From Xylophilus sp042867185 (GTDB lineage: Bacteria > Pseudomonadota > Gammaproteobacteria > Burkholderiales > Burkholderiaceae_C), in assembly GCA_042867185.1 (NCBI GenBank), contig JBHZQV010000022.1, positions 1-64,000 of the forward strand: DNA of 64,000 bases, in the 5' to 3' direction. This document shows, piece by piece, positions 51,911 through 61,369 of this stretch. How positions within the stretch are numbered: position 1 is the first letter of the stretch; the number at the start of each line of letters is the position of its first letter. A model generated the notes under the pieces. The model had not been told where the DNA came from and made no database searches. It saw only the letters and a list, made by a program, of their open reading frames with translations. A program made the position numbers and the translations under genes.

Positions 51911-51960
51911 GGGCGCCTGGATTTCAATTTCAAGGACGGTGGCTCATCGGAGCCTGGTGC

Positions 51961-52743
51961 TCAGCGCTCCGCGGCTGCGGGCAGGCTGAGAGCCAGCGCG
52001 ATGAATTCGTCCACCGGCACCTCTTCGGCACGGCGCTGCAGGTCGAAGCTGCCGGCGAATCCCTGCTGCACCAGCCAGGGGCCGAGGGAGTGGCGCAGCA
52101 GCTTGCGGCGCTGGCTGAAGGCGGCCTGGACCAGGGCGGAGAGGCGTTTGACGTCCACCGCGGCGGGGGCCTCGTGCGGAACCATGCGGACCACGGCACT
52201 GTCGACCCGGGGCGGCGGATCGAAGCTCTCGGGCGGCACGAACAGCACGTTCTCCATCGCGTAGCGCCACTGCAGCATCACCGAGAGCCGGCCGTACGCC
52301 GCGGTGGAGGGGCGGGCGACCATGCGGTCGATCACCTCCTTCTGCAGCATGAAGTGCTGGTCCTGCACCACCTGCACCTGGTCGAGCAGGTGGAACAGGA
52401 TCGGCGTCGAGATGTTGTAGGGCAGGTTGCCCACCACTCTCAATTTGGGAGCACCCAGCCGTTGCGCGACTTCGGTGAAGTCCACTTTCAGCACGTCGGA
52501 TTCGATCACGTCGAGCTGCGGCCGGGCGCGCAGCCGCACCGCCAGGTCGCGGTCGAGCTCGATCACGGTGAGCCTGCCGCCGCCGAGGCGCTCGACCAGC
52601 GGCTGGGTCAGCGCCGCCAGGCCGGGGCCGATCTCGACCATCGGGTCGCCCGGCTGCGGGTCGATCGCCTGGACGATGTCCTCGATGATCCCGCGGTCGG
52701 ACAGGAAGTGCTGGCCGAAGCGCTTGCGTGCGATGTGCCTCAT
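51961..52743 (-). CDS. rsmA: 16S rRNA (A1518/A1519-N6) dimethyltransferase
   Basis: A 260-aa KsgA/RsmA: KRFGQHFLSD (about 7-16), MVEIGPGLAALTQPL (SAM site), VVGNLPYNISTPILFHL (catalytic NLPY, about 111-127) and MLQKEVIDRMVARPS. It dimethylates two adenosines in helix 45. It lies 13 bp after surA, and pdxA, often between them, is absent. Confidence 0.95.
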   Translation of the reverse strand: MRHIARKRFGQHFLSDRGIIEDIVQAIDPQPGDPMVEIGPGLAALTQPLVERLGGGRLTVIELDRDLAVRLRARPQLDVIESDVLKVDFTEVAQRLGAPKLRVVGNLPYNISTPILFHLLDQVQVVQDQHFMLQKEVIDRMVARPSTAAYGRLSVMLQWRYAMENVLFVPPESFDPPPRVDSAVVRMVPHEAPAAVDVKRLSALVQAAFSQRRKLLRHSLGPWLVQQGFAGSFDLQRRAEEVPVDEFIALALSLPAAAER

Positions 52744-52756
52744 GCGCGGGCCGGCC

Positions 52757-54226
52757 TCACCACTGGGGCGGCTCGCGGAATTCGACGTACGCCCGGCCGC
52801 GGGTCTCCTGCGCCCAGGTGACGAAGGCCTCGTCGAGCTTCTTCTCGCGGGCGGCGCTGCGGGCCAGGTCGCGCTGCTCGCGCTGGGTGAGCGTGTGCTG
52901 GCGGCGCTCGACCAGCTGGATCAGATGGACGCCGAAGCGCGACACCACCGGCTGGCTGATGTCGCCCGGGGCCATGCCGTCGAGCGCTTCTTCGAATTCG
53001 GGCACGAACTGGCCGGGGTTGGCCCAGCCCAGGTCGCCGCCGTCCTTGGCGCTGCCGTCGCTGGAGTATTCGCGCGCCAGCGACTGGAAATCGGCCTGGC
53101 CCGACTGGACGCGGCGCTTGTAGTCCTGCAGCCGCGCGATGGCGGCGGCCTCGGTCAGCTGCGGGCCGGCGCGCAGCAGGATGTGGCGGGCGTGCGTCTG
53201 GGTGACGACGCCGGTGCCGATGCCGCCCTGGTTGCGCTCGATCAGCTTCAGCACGTGGAAGCCGGCGGGCGACCGGATCGGGCCGACGATGCCGCCGACC
53301 GCCTCGTTCTTGACCGCGTCGACGAAAAGCTGCGGGTAGCGGTCGCTGCTGCGCAGGCCCAGCTGGCCGCCGCTGGTGCGCTCGGCCGCATCCGACATCT
53401 CGGCGGCCACCTTGCCGAAGTCCTCGCCGGCACGCACCCGGTCGGCGGCGCGCTGGGCCTTGGCCTGCAGCGTGGCGATCTCGGCGGGGGTGGCGTTCTC
53501 GGGCACGATGACCAGCACGTGGCCCAGGTTGATCTCGACGCTGGTGGGGTCGGCGGGCTTGCCGCGCTGGTCGCGGATGTACTGGTCGACTTCCAGGTCG
53601 CTGACCTTCACCCGGCCCTCGACCTCGCGGTCGCGCAGCCGCAGCAGGGTGAGCTGGCTGCGCAGGTCTTCGCGGAAGCGGGCCTGCGGAATGCCGTCGG
53701 CGGCGAGCCGGCGGCGCATCTCGGCCACCTCGACGCCGTTCTGGCGGGCCACGCTCTGCTCGGCCTGGTCGACCGCCGCGTCGTCGACCTTGATGCCGGT
53801 GTCCTTGGCCTGCTGCAGCTGGGCCTTCTCGTTGATGAGCCGCTCTACCACCTGGCGCACGAAGACGTTGCGCGGGGGCAGCGGATTGCCGGCCTGGGCC
53901 GCCTGCTGGGCGGCGCGCTCGGCGCGGATGCGCACCTCGCTGTTGAGGATCGGCTCCGAATTGACGACCGCGACGATGTAGTCGGCCTGCTGCGGCGAGG
54001 CCGAAGACGACGACAGCGAAGAGCCGGCAGGGGACGCGCCGGCCGACCCGCGCGGGCTGCCGGAGGAGGAGCCCGCCGGCGTGGCCGGCGCGATCGCGTC
54101 GGCACCGGCGCCGCGCGGCAGCCCCAGGCCGGGCGAGCCCGACGGTCGCAGCCCCTGCGCGAGCGCGCCGGAAGCCATCAGGGTCGCCAGGCAGGCCAGC
54201 GGCAGGACGTGAGCACGGATCTTCAT
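52757..54226 (-). CDS. surA: Periplasmic chaperone/peptidyl-prolyl isomerase
   Basis: A 489-aa periplasmic protein. Signal peptide 1-23 (ASGALAQ), then a Ser/Gly/Pro linker (about 25-80), the SurA_N domain (ADYIVAVVNSEPILNSEV, about 82) and two parvulin domains (ASPAGFHVLKLIE near 305; THARHILLRAGPQ to HLIQLVERRQ near 330-440). It helps outer-membrane proteins such as LptD fold. Co-transcribed with lptD upstream and rsmA downstream. Confidence 0.94.
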   Translation of the reverse strand: MKIRAHVLPLACLATLMASGALAQGLRPSGSPGLGLPRGAGADAIAPATPAGSSSGSPRGSAGASPAGSSLSSSSASPQQADYIVAVVNSEPILNSEVRIRAERAAQQAAQAGNPLPPRNVFVRQVVERLINEKAQLQQAKDTGIKVDDAAVDQAEQSVARQNGVEVAEMRRRLAADGIPQARFREDLRSQLTLLRLRDREVEGRVKVSDLEVDQYIRDQRGKPADPTSVEINLGHVLVIVPENATPAEIATLQAKAQRAADRVRAGEDFGKVAAEMSDAAERTSGGQLGLRSSDRYPQLFVDAVKNEAVGGIVGPIRSPAGFHVLKLIERNQGGIGTGVVTQTHARHILLRAGPQLTEAAAIARLQDYKRRVQSGQADFQSLAREYSSDGSAKDGGDLGWANPGQFVPEFEEALDGMAPGDISQPVVSRFGVHLIQLVERRQHTLTQREQRDLARSAAREKKLDEAFVTWAQETRGRAYVEFREPPQW

Positions 54227-54326
54227 GGCGGTAGGACTCGCAAGGCGGGGCAGGAGTTGCATTCGGGAGGGGCGATCTGTGGGGGTGTCGTCGATGGCCG
54301 CCGGCCGGGGGCTCCCGGCAGGGCGG

Positions 54327-56849
54327 TCAATCGTAGCGGCTGAAACGGCTCGGGGTGGCGATGTCCTCGCGCAGGTACTGGTAGCGCGGGACGTTGCGGC
54401 GCAGCACCTGCAGCGGGTTGGACCCGACGCTGGAGAAGCCGAAGAACTCGACCTGGAACAGGATCCGCTTGGTGGCGGTGGTGTTGCTGCTCTGCAGCCG
54501 CTCCAGCACCACCCGGCCGATCCAGCAGTCGCCCTCGTACTCGAGGCCGACCACCGAATCGACGATCTTGCTGTCGAGCATGCTGTAGTTCATGCGGCCG
54601 ACGGCGTAGACGTTGCCCGGGCCCAGGCCGCGGCCGGCCATGCGGGTCATGTCGCGGCTGCCCCAGCTCCAGAGGTCGTTGATCGGCCACTGCCAGCCGA
54701 CGTCGATCATCTCGCTGGTGCCGCGCTGCTGGCGGTAGGCCGCGCTGATGGTGCGGAAATCGCCGGGGTTGAAGCGCCCGCCGATCGAGGAACGCACCGA
54801 GCGGTCGGTCTTCGGGTTGTACTGGACGGTCGAGTCGAAGGCCCAGCGCGGCGTCCAGTTGATCGAGGCGCCCAGCATGACGTCGCTCAGCCGGTCGGTG
54901 ACGGTGGATTCGCCCGGCATCACGATGCGCTGGTCGCGAAAGCGCAGCCGCTGCGCGATGCCGAAGCGCGCCGCCTCGGCGCCGGTGTCGGCGTCGATGA
55001 AGCGGGTGGTGGTGCCGACGGTCAGCAGGTTGTTGTCGGAGATCCGGTCCTGGCCGACGAAGGCGTTCTCGGTGTAGATCGAGGCGAAGTTGAAGTCGGC
55101 CCGGGTCGTGTCGTAGACCGGCAGGTAGTTCTGGTCGACGAAGGGCGTGTAGACGTAGAAGGCGCGCGGCTCCAGCGTCTGGATCAGGTTGCGGCCGAAG
55201 AGGCGGGTGTCGCGCTCGAAGACCAGGCCGCTGTCGAGGCTCACCGTCGGCACGGTGCGGCTGGCGGTCGTCTGGTTGTTCGAGGCCAGCGGGCTGTCGA
55301 ACGTGTAGTTGGCGCTGTTGATCAGCGCCTTGGGCGTGATGAACCAGCCCGGCGCCACCCACGGATGGCTGACCTGGGCCATCGCGACGCTGCGGTTGGC
55401 GTTGGGCTGGTTGGTGAGCGCGGTGCGCGACTGGAACTGGGTGTAGTCGCCGTCCACCGAGAAATCGAAGCCGCCGTAATCCACCTTGGCGTATTTGGCG
55501 GTGACCTGCGGCAGCCGGTCGTAGGGCGGCGTGATCGGCGAATTGACGTCCTGCAGCACCTGCCACTTGAGGGCGCGGGCCGTGGCCGAGAAGTCGCCCT
55601 TGCTCCAGAGAAAGGTCAGGTCGGTCGGCAGCAGGCGCTGGGTGAGCGAGCCCACGGTGCGGGTGAAGTCGCGCCAGTAATTGTCGTCGCTCACCTGGTT
55701 GAGGTTGAGGTTCATGCCGACGGTGCCGATCGCGGCGATGCCGGTGTCGAACGTGCCGACGTGCTGCGCCGCGATGCCCCAGCGCTCGCGTTCGCGCAGC
55801 TTGTCGGTGGGCATGTAGTTGCCGCGCATCTGGCCGCGGTAGTTGCCTTCCAGGTACCTGAACTCGCCGCCGAAATCGACGCCGCGCTTGCTCATGACCG
55901 TCGGGTAGAGCGTGGCGTCGCGGTTGGGCGCGATGTTCCAGTAGTACGGCACCGTGGTCTCGGCGCCGCTGACGTTGTTGATGCCGAAGACCGGCGGCAA
56001 CAGGCCCGACTGCCGGGTTTCCGACAGCGGAAAGGTCACGCTCGGCAGCTCCGGCGTGCGCAGGCCCTTGAACTGCACCACCGCGCCCTCGGCCGTGCCG
56101 GTCTCGGCGCGCTGGTCGATCGTGATCGTGCGGGCGGTCACCATCCACTCGGGCACCCAGCCGGCACCGGGGCGGCGCACGCAGGTGGTGTAGTTGCCGC
56201 TGTGGATCACCATCGTTTCTTCGTCGATGAAATCGACCCGCTCGGCCTCGCCGTGCGCGTCGTTCTTGATGAAAAGGTAGCGCGGGCGGACGAAGAAGCC
56301 CTCGAACGCGTCGACGTGCAGCTCGAGCTGCGGGCCCTGGAAGATGTCGCCGGCGCGGTTGATGTAGACGTCGCCCAGGGCCTTGGCCAGATCGTCGGGC
56401 TGGGTGTATTCGAGCTGGTTGGCGCGGATCACCAGCGGGCCGCGGCGCAACTCGGCGTTGCCCTTGACGACGGTGTTGAAGTCGGCGGTGCCGTCGATGT
56501 TGTCGCCGGTGACGAAGCTCGGGCGCTGCTTGCCTTCGTCGCGGTCGATCGTCTCGCGCAGCAGCGGCGTGCGGCGCAGCACCAGGGGCGCATCGGCCAC
56601 CGCGTTGCCGGTGGGGGCCGCCGGGGCTTCGGCCGCAGGGCCGACCGGGGTAGCGGCACCGGCCGGCGTGTCGGCCACCGGCGCCTCGCCGATGTTCTGG
56701 GCCCGCAGCGGGGCGCCCTGCAGCAATGCGGCGGCCACCAGGGCCAGGGGCGTCAGGCGGGTCGAAAGGCGCGCAGGGCCGGCGCGGCGACCGCGGCGTG
56801 GGCGCGGGGCCGGTGGTGTCGTCGTCAGGTCATGCATCGGTCGGGACAT
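54327..56849 (-). CDS. lptD: LPS-assembly outer membrane protein
   Basis: An 840-aa protein. A basic N-terminal leader and signal (LTPLALVAAALLQGAPLRA, about 30-48) precede an Ala/Pro-rich stretch and the LptD N-domain (FVTGDNIDGTADFNTVVKG in part, AELRRGPLVIRANQLEYTQPDDLAKALG in part). NYTTC and EGDCW carry the Cys residues used for disulfides. The LptD barrel follows. It inserts LPS into the outer membrane with LptE. Start 56849 or 56837. Head of the lptD-surA-rsmA operon, divergent from amgK. Confidence 0.94.
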   Translation of the reverse strand: MSRPMHDLTTTPPAPRPRRGRRAGPARLSTRLTPLALVAAALLQGAPLRAQNIGEAPVADTPAGAATPVGPAAEAPAAPTGNAVADAPLVLRRTPLLRETIDRDEGKQRPSFVTGDNIDGTADFNTVVKGNAELRRGPLVIRANQLEYTQPDDLAKALGDVYINRAGDIFQGPQLELHVDAFEGFFVRPRYLFIKNDAHGEAERVDFIDEETMVIHSGNYTTCVRRPGAGWVPEWMVTARTITIDQRAETGTAEGAVVQFKGLRTPELPSVTFPLSETRQSGLLPPVFGINNVSGAETTVPYYWNIAPNRDATLYPTVMSKRGVDFGGEFRYLEGNYRGQMRGNYMPTDKLRERERWGIAAQHVGTFDTGIAAIGTVGMNLNLNQVSDDNYWRDFTRTVGSLTQRLLPTDLTFLWSKGDFSATARALKWQVLQDVNSPITPPYDRLPQVTAKYAKVDYGGFDFSVDGDYTQFQSRTALTNQPNANRSVAMAQVSHPWVAPGWFITPKALINSANYTFDSPLASNNQTTASRTVPTVSLDSGLVFERDTRLFGRNLIQTLEPRAFYVYTPFVDQNYLPVYDTTRADFNFASIYTENAFVGQDRISDNNLLTVGTTTRFIDADTGAEAARFGIAQRLRFRDQRIVMPGESTVTDRLSDVMLGASINWTPRWAFDSTVQYNPKTDRSVRSSIGGRFNPGDFRTISAAYRQQRGTSEMIDVGWQWPINDLWSWGSRDMTRMAGRGLGPGNVYAVGRMNYSMLDSKIVDSVVGLEYEGDCWIGRVVLERLQSSNTTATKRILFQVEFFGFSSVGSNPLQVLRRNVPRYQYLREDIATPSRFSRYD

Positions 56850-56943
56850 CCATCGGCGGTGCGCTGCGTGCAGGGAGGGGGAGATTCGGCAAGGATTCGC
56901 AGGCCGGCGCCCGGAGGTCGGCTTTGTAGAATGCGGATTATCC

Positions 56944-58092
56944 ATGACCCCATCCGCCTCCCCCGCCGCCGGCCTGCCCACACCCGGCGTCGATACCGGC
57001 CCCGCCACCTCGTCTTCTCCTGCAGACACCGCGCCCATCGCCTGGGCTGATCCGGCACGCGGCGCCGCGTTCGCGCAGTGGCTCGCGGCGCAGTCGCAGT
57101 CGCACGGCGTGCGGCCCGAAACGCTGCGGGCGGCCTCGGCCGATGCGAGCTTCCGCCGCTATTTCCGGATCGACGCACCGGGCCTGCGCGGCGGCACCGC
57201 GATCGTGATGGACGCCCCGCCCGCCCTGGAAGACAGCCGGCCTTTCGTGCACGTGGCCGGCCTGCTGGACGCCGCCGGCGTGCGGGTGCCCCGCATCCTC
57301 GACTGGGACGCCGCGCAGGGCTTCATGCTGCTGGAGGACCTGGGCCGGCGCACCGTGCTGGAGACGATAGCCCCGGACGATGCCGCCGGCGCCCTGCCCT
57401 ACTACCTGCGGGCCATCGAATCGCTGGTCGCCTGGCAACGCGCCTCGCGCCCCGGCGAACTGCCGGCCTACGACGCACCGCTGCTGCACCGCGAGTTGCA
57501 ACTGTTTCCCGACTGGTACCTGTCACGCCACCGCGGGGTCGCCGTCGAGGGCGAGGTGGCTGCCACGCTGGCCGGCACCTTCGACACCCTGGTCGCCCAC
57601 AACCTCACGGCCGCGCCGGTCTACGTGCACCGCGACTTCATGCCCCGCAACCTGATGGTGGACGATGCCGATCCCGCCGGCCCGCTGGGCGTGCTCGATT
57701 TCCAGGACGCGGTCTACGGCCCGATCACCTACGACATCGCCAGCCTGACCCGCGACGCTTTCCTCAGCTGGGAAGAGGACATGGTGCTGGAGGTGACGGT
57801 GCGCTACTGGGAGCGGGCCCGCAAGGCCGGCCTGCCGGTCGATCCGGACTTCGGCGCGTTCTACCGCGCGGTGGAATGGATGGGCCTGCAGCGCCACCTG
57901 AAGGTGGCCGGCATCTTCGCCCGCATCACCCTGCGCGACGGCAAGCCGAAATACCTGGCCGACACGCCGCGCTTCATCGCCTACATCCGCGCAACCGCCG
58001 GCCGCTACCGCGAGCTGCTGCCGCTGCTGCGGCTGGTGGACAAGGTCGAGAACATCGAGACCTCGACCGGCTTCGCCTTCGGCCGCGTGTGA
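56944..58092 (+). CDS. amgK: Sugar kinase of the aminoglycoside-phosphotransferase fold (AmgK-like)
   Basis: A 382-aa APH-fold kinase: ADASFRRYFRI (about 60-70), FMLLEDLG (about 122), VYVHRDFMPRNLMV (catalytic Asp, about 224-237) and VLDFQDAVYGPITYD (Mg-binding DFQD). AmgK phosphorylates N-acetylmuramate or GlcNAc at C1 in peptidoglycan recycling. The expected partner murU does not follow; rsmE does. It is divergent from lptD, the usual arrangement. Confidence 0.85.
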   Translation: MTPSASPAAGLPTPGVDTGPATSSSPADTAPIAWADPARGAAFAQWLAAQSQSHGVRPETLRAASADASFRRYFRIDAPGLRGGTAIVMDAPPALEDSRPFVHVAGLLDAAGVRVPRILDWDAAQGFMLLEDLGRRTVLETIAPDDAAGALPYYLRAIESLVAWQRASRPGELPAYDAPLLHRELQLFPDWYLSRHRGVAVEGEVAATLAGTFDTLVAHNLTAAPVYVHRDFMPRNLMVDDADPAGPLGVLDFQDAVYGPITYDIASLTRDAFLSWEEDMVLEVTVRYWERARKAGLPVDPDFGAFYRAVEWMGLQRHLKVAGIFARITLRDGKPKYLADTPRFIAYIRATAGRYRELLPLLRLVDKVENIETSTGFAFGRV

Positions 58093-58094
58093 CC

Positions 58095-58823
58095 ATGCCC
58101 CGCTTCCATTGCCCCGAGCCGCTCGCCACCGGCACCACCCTGTCGCTGCCGCCGGGCACCGCGCGCCATGTGCAGGTGCTGCGCTACCAGCCGGGCGATG
58201 CGCTGACGCTGTTCGACGGGCGGGGCGGCGAATACGACTGCATCGTGCTGCGCATGGGCCGCAGCGATGTCGAGGTGCAGGTGGGCGCGCACACCGCCGT
58301 CGAACGCGAGGCGCCGCAGCGGGTGGTGCTGGCGGTGGGCATGCCGGCCAACGAGCGGATGGACTGGCTGGTGGAAAAGGCGACCGAGCTGGGTGCCGCC
58401 GGCTTCCAGCCGCTGGCCACCGCCCGCACCGTGCTGCGGTTGAAGGGCGAGCGGGCCGACAAGAAGATCGCCCACTGGCAGGCGGTGGCCGTGGCCGCCT
58501 GCGAGCAGTGCGGCCGCAACCGGGTACCGGCGGTGGCGCCGGTGGCCGATCTGGCCGCATGGCTGGCCGCCCTGCCGACGATGGCCGACGGCCCGCGCCT
58601 GCTGCTGTCGCTGCATGCCCAGGCGGTGCCGCTGGCGCAGGCGCTGGGGGATGCCGCGAAGCGCCCTGCAACGGTCACCGTGCTCTCGGGTCCCGAAGGC
58701 GGATTGGCACCCGAGGAAGAGACCGCCGCGCTGGCGGCCGGTTTCCAGGCCGTGCGCCTGGGCGCGCCGGTACTGCGCGCCGAAACCGCCCCCCTGGCAG
58801 TGCTGGCGCGACTGGCGCTCTAG
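58095..58823 (+). CDS. rsmE: 16S rRNA (uracil1498-N3)-methyltransferase
   Basis: A 242-aa SPOUT methyltransferase. The PUA-like N-domain opens MPRFHCPEPL; KATELGAAGFQPL (about 95-107) and C-terminal LSGPEGGLAPEEE and VRLGAPVLRAETAPL form the knotted SAM site. It starts 2 bp after the amgK stop, so the two are co-transcribed. Confidence 0.94.
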   Translation: MPRFHCPEPLATGTTLSLPPGTARHVQVLRYQPGDALTLFDGRGGEYDCIVLRMGRSDVEVQVGAHTAVEREAPQRVVLAVGMPANERMDWLVEKATELGAAGFQPLATARTVLRLKGERADKKIAHWQAVAVAACEQCGRNRVPAVAPVADLAAWLAALPTMADGPRLLLSLHAQAVPLAQALGDAAKRPATVTVLSGPEGGLAPEEETAALAAGFQAVRLGAPVLRAETAPLAVLARLAL

Positions 58824-58895
58824 AGCGCCTCGTCTCACGGCGAGGCAGCCGCGGGGACCCGTCCTGCGGGAAAGCCGCCCCGGCACACGCAGACC

Positions 58896-61082
58896 TCAGG
58901 CCGGTGGGGGGTGGTTCCCCGGCAGTTGCGGCGCCAGCGCATCGATATCCACCTTCTCGGCCAGATCCTGCGAGGGCGATCCTCGGAGGGCGCCCCAGGT
59001 GCGTGCCAGCATGTCGACCATGCCGTTCATGGCGCCCACGATCGCGCGGCCGGCCGGAAAGGTCAGTGCCAGCGACGGATGCTCGATCGCACGCAATTCT
59101 TCTTCCGTGATGTCGATGCTCCCCTCCTCTCCGGACTGCGCCTTCGACAAGCGCTCCACCGCCTTCCTGGCGATGAGTTCGACGACCAGGCGGTTCTTCT
59201 CCTCGTCGGTGGTGAGCTTGCCGCCGAGGCCGCCGAGATAATTGCCGGTCAGGATGCCGGTACCGAGGCTGAGCACTTCGGTCGGTGTGTTCATCATGAT
59301 GGTGACGATCTTTTGGACCACCTGCGGCAACAGCCTGGCGCGCGACATGATGTCGACCGGCACGAAGGCGGCCAGGCTGATGACCGAGCCGATCCCCATC
59401 GAGTTGATCGCCAATCCATGGCTGGGGGCCACCTCCAGGGCCCCACGCGTGTCCTCCTTGACATGTTCGGACAGCGCGCGATGCAGCTGCGCATCGCTCG
59501 CTCCCGGCGCCAGCGTCATCCGAGGGGCGGGAAAGAAGCCTTCGTTCATGCGTTCGAGCGCACCGGCCGCCATCTCCTCGTGCCCGGCAGCCACCTCGAA
59601 CGGCACCATGGCACCCGAGGTCGACAACCCGAACTGGTTGGTGATGGCGTTCACCGGCATCATCGACCAGCGTTGCGACAGGGCGGCCACATTGTTCGGG
59701 ATCGCGCCCACAGCCGCGATGCTGCCGGCGATGGCCGAATCCTTGAGGTCTTTCAGGACTTCCGCGACCGACTGGGGCAGCAGGGGTTCCCCGCGGAAGG
59801 TGCCCAGCAGGCGCTTGATCACGCAGGAGTCGGCGGTTTCCGCCACGGCGGCGGTGAGCGAGGTCAGGAGGACTTCCGTCATATTCGTGATCGGATGGTG
59901 CTCGCCGTACTTCTCCGCCACCGCGGCACGGACGGCCGCCCAGGCGAGTACGTCCAGTGCGAAGGCTATCCCGCCGCTGCCGATCAGGCTGGCTGCCACT
60001 GCCCAGCCCAGTTCCGGGGTGAAGTGCTTCTGCGTCAGCACCGCATTGACCGCCTGTGCGCCCATGCGGCCACGGAGTTCCAGGGTGGCCGGATCGTGGT
60101 CGCTGAGTGCCTTGCTGACCAGCGCCTTCAGGTTGTCGTCGTTGGAGTCCGCCCGGTAGCGCACGCCCTGCAGGAAGGAGAACGGCGCGCTGCACGGAGG
60201 GGAGCCCAGGCCCTCGACGAGCGCGCGTGTCGCAGGATCGACGTCGGACGCGTCCCCGTTCGCCACGTCCTCGACCGTGATCGGCCGGAAGCTGGCATCC
60301 GCGCCGAAGGCCCTGGCACCCTTCTTGATCGCTTCGCGCGCGGCATAGGTGGAAAGATCGATATCGGCCTCTTCCGGCCCGGACCCGTCGCCGCCCAGAT
60401 GCAGCGCGCGCACCTTGCAGCCGGCGGCGAACTCCCATGCATTCAGCAGGATGTCGGCCTCGAGGGGCAGTCGCAATTCCGCGTCGGGCGACAGGGCCAG
60501 CCGTGCGGCCGCCTCCTGGTACGCAGGCTTGGCCTGCACGAACTGAAGCACCGCGTCGATGGCCCTGTCCGGGGAGTGCAGCCGGCCATCGTCCCCGCGT
60601 GCGACGGCGCCCTTCAGCGCCTCCGGCTGCCTGAACCTGTCGGTATCGACGATCTGGCGCAGCTGCGCGCGATATTCGTCGGTCTTGATCTTGCGGAGCT
60701 GCACCTCCAGCATGCCCAGTCGCACCATTCCCGTCAGATGGGCGTCGGTCCGCGCCTGGCGGCGCAGTTCCGGGGTAGGCAGCCCGTCGGCCTCGGCGAG
60801 CCGTTGGTTCAGCCGGTCGTTTTCGGCCTTCTTCAGACCCGTCAGGAACAGCTGGCGCAGGCTCCCGGTGCGCGGACGCTGGATGGCGTCCGACGCGGCG
60901 CTGCTGGACGATGCATCCTGGGAGGGCTGCCGCTGCAAGGCCTCGGTCCTCTCGCCTGTCCCGTTCCGGCCGGGCAGGGTCGACGATGGGGCCGGGCCAT
61001 CGGTCTCCATAGACGGTGCCGCGGGTGCTGTTTCCTCGGGTGAAAAGCCGACGTGGGAAGGACCTAGGGTGGTAAGTGGCAT
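58896..61082 (-). CDS. Candidate type III secretion effector (hrpII-box gene)
   Basis: A 728-aa protein with no recognised domain. The N-terminal 70 residues are Ser/Pro/Thr/Ala-rich and disordered, as in type III secretion signals. The rest is helical with hydrophobic stretches (about 330-350, 415-430, 525-560, 580-600). A perfect TTCG-N16-TTCG box with a -10-like TACATT 32 bp downstream lies upstream, the arrangement used by HrpX/HrpB regulons. ATG 61082 has a GGCGGA site. Codon use matches the window. It could also be a large structural or phage-like protein, but the promoter argues for an effector. Confidence 0.65.
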   Translation of the reverse strand: MPLTTLGPSHVGFSPEETAPAAPSMETDGPAPSSTLPGRNGTGERTEALQRQPSQDASSSSAASDAIQRPRTGSLRQLFLTGLKKAENDRLNQRLAEADGLPTPELRRQARTDAHLTGMVRLGMLEVQLRKIKTDEYRAQLRQIVDTDRFRQPEALKGAVARGDDGRLHSPDRAIDAVLQFVQAKPAYQEAAARLALSPDAELRLPLEADILLNAWEFAAGCKVRALHLGGDGSGPEEADIDLSTYAAREAIKKGARAFGADASFRPITVEDVANGDASDVDPATRALVEGLGSPPCSAPFSFLQGVRYRADSNDDNLKALVSKALSDHDPATLELRGRMGAQAVNAVLTQKHFTPELGWAVAASLIGSGGIAFALDVLAWAAVRAAVAEKYGEHHPITNMTEVLLTSLTAAVAETADSCVIKRLLGTFRGEPLLPQSVAEVLKDLKDSAIAGSIAAVGAIPNNVAALSQRWSMMPVNAITNQFGLSTSGAMVPFEVAAGHEEMAAGALERMNEGFFPAPRMTLAPGASDAQLHRALSEHVKEDTRGALEVAPSHGLAINSMGIGSVISLAAFVPVDIMSRARLLPQVVQKIVTIMMNTPTEVLSLGTGILTGNYLGGLGGKLTTDEEKNRLVVELIARKAVERLSKAQSGEEGSIDITEEELRAIEHPSLALTFPAGRAIVGAMNGMVDMLARTWGALRGSPSQDLAEKVDIDALAPQLPGNHPPPA

Positions 61083-61180
61083 GCGATATCCGCCTGCGAA
61101 AAGGCCGCCGGCTGCCCTGCGGGCAGCTTCGGAGCCGGTGGACGTGGAAGCCTGCCGGGGCGGACAGGCCGGGGACCGCC

Positions 61181-61242
61181 AATGTAGGAGGCCCGTTCGG
61201 CGCCGCGCAGCCGGATTGCGAAGTCGGGCATCGAATATCGAA
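61181..61242 (-). promoter_or_regulatory. hrpII/PIP-type box plus -10
   Basis: On the minus strand TTCG (61242-61239), 16 bases, TTCG (61222-61219), then 32 bp to TACATT (61186-61181), matching TANNNT. The known spacing for such promoters is 30-32 bp. The transcript would have a leader of roughly 90 nt before ATG 61082. Confidence 0.65.
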
Positions 61243-61369
61243 CCTGTATGCCCTGCTGAACGTTTGTGTGCATACAAATGCGACTGGTTATTGTTAAGAT
61301 GCGCAACCGGCGTTACAGCCGGTCAAAAACCGCCTGCGCTTTCCGAACAACTTCCAAAAGAGATTTGCC

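Noticed and set aside
61263..61278. TTTGTGTG/CATACAAA near-palindrome containing the TGCATACA core of the GntR motif
   Set aside because: It could be a site for any dimeric regulator; the context is iron uptake, so assignment to the GntR regulon is not supported.
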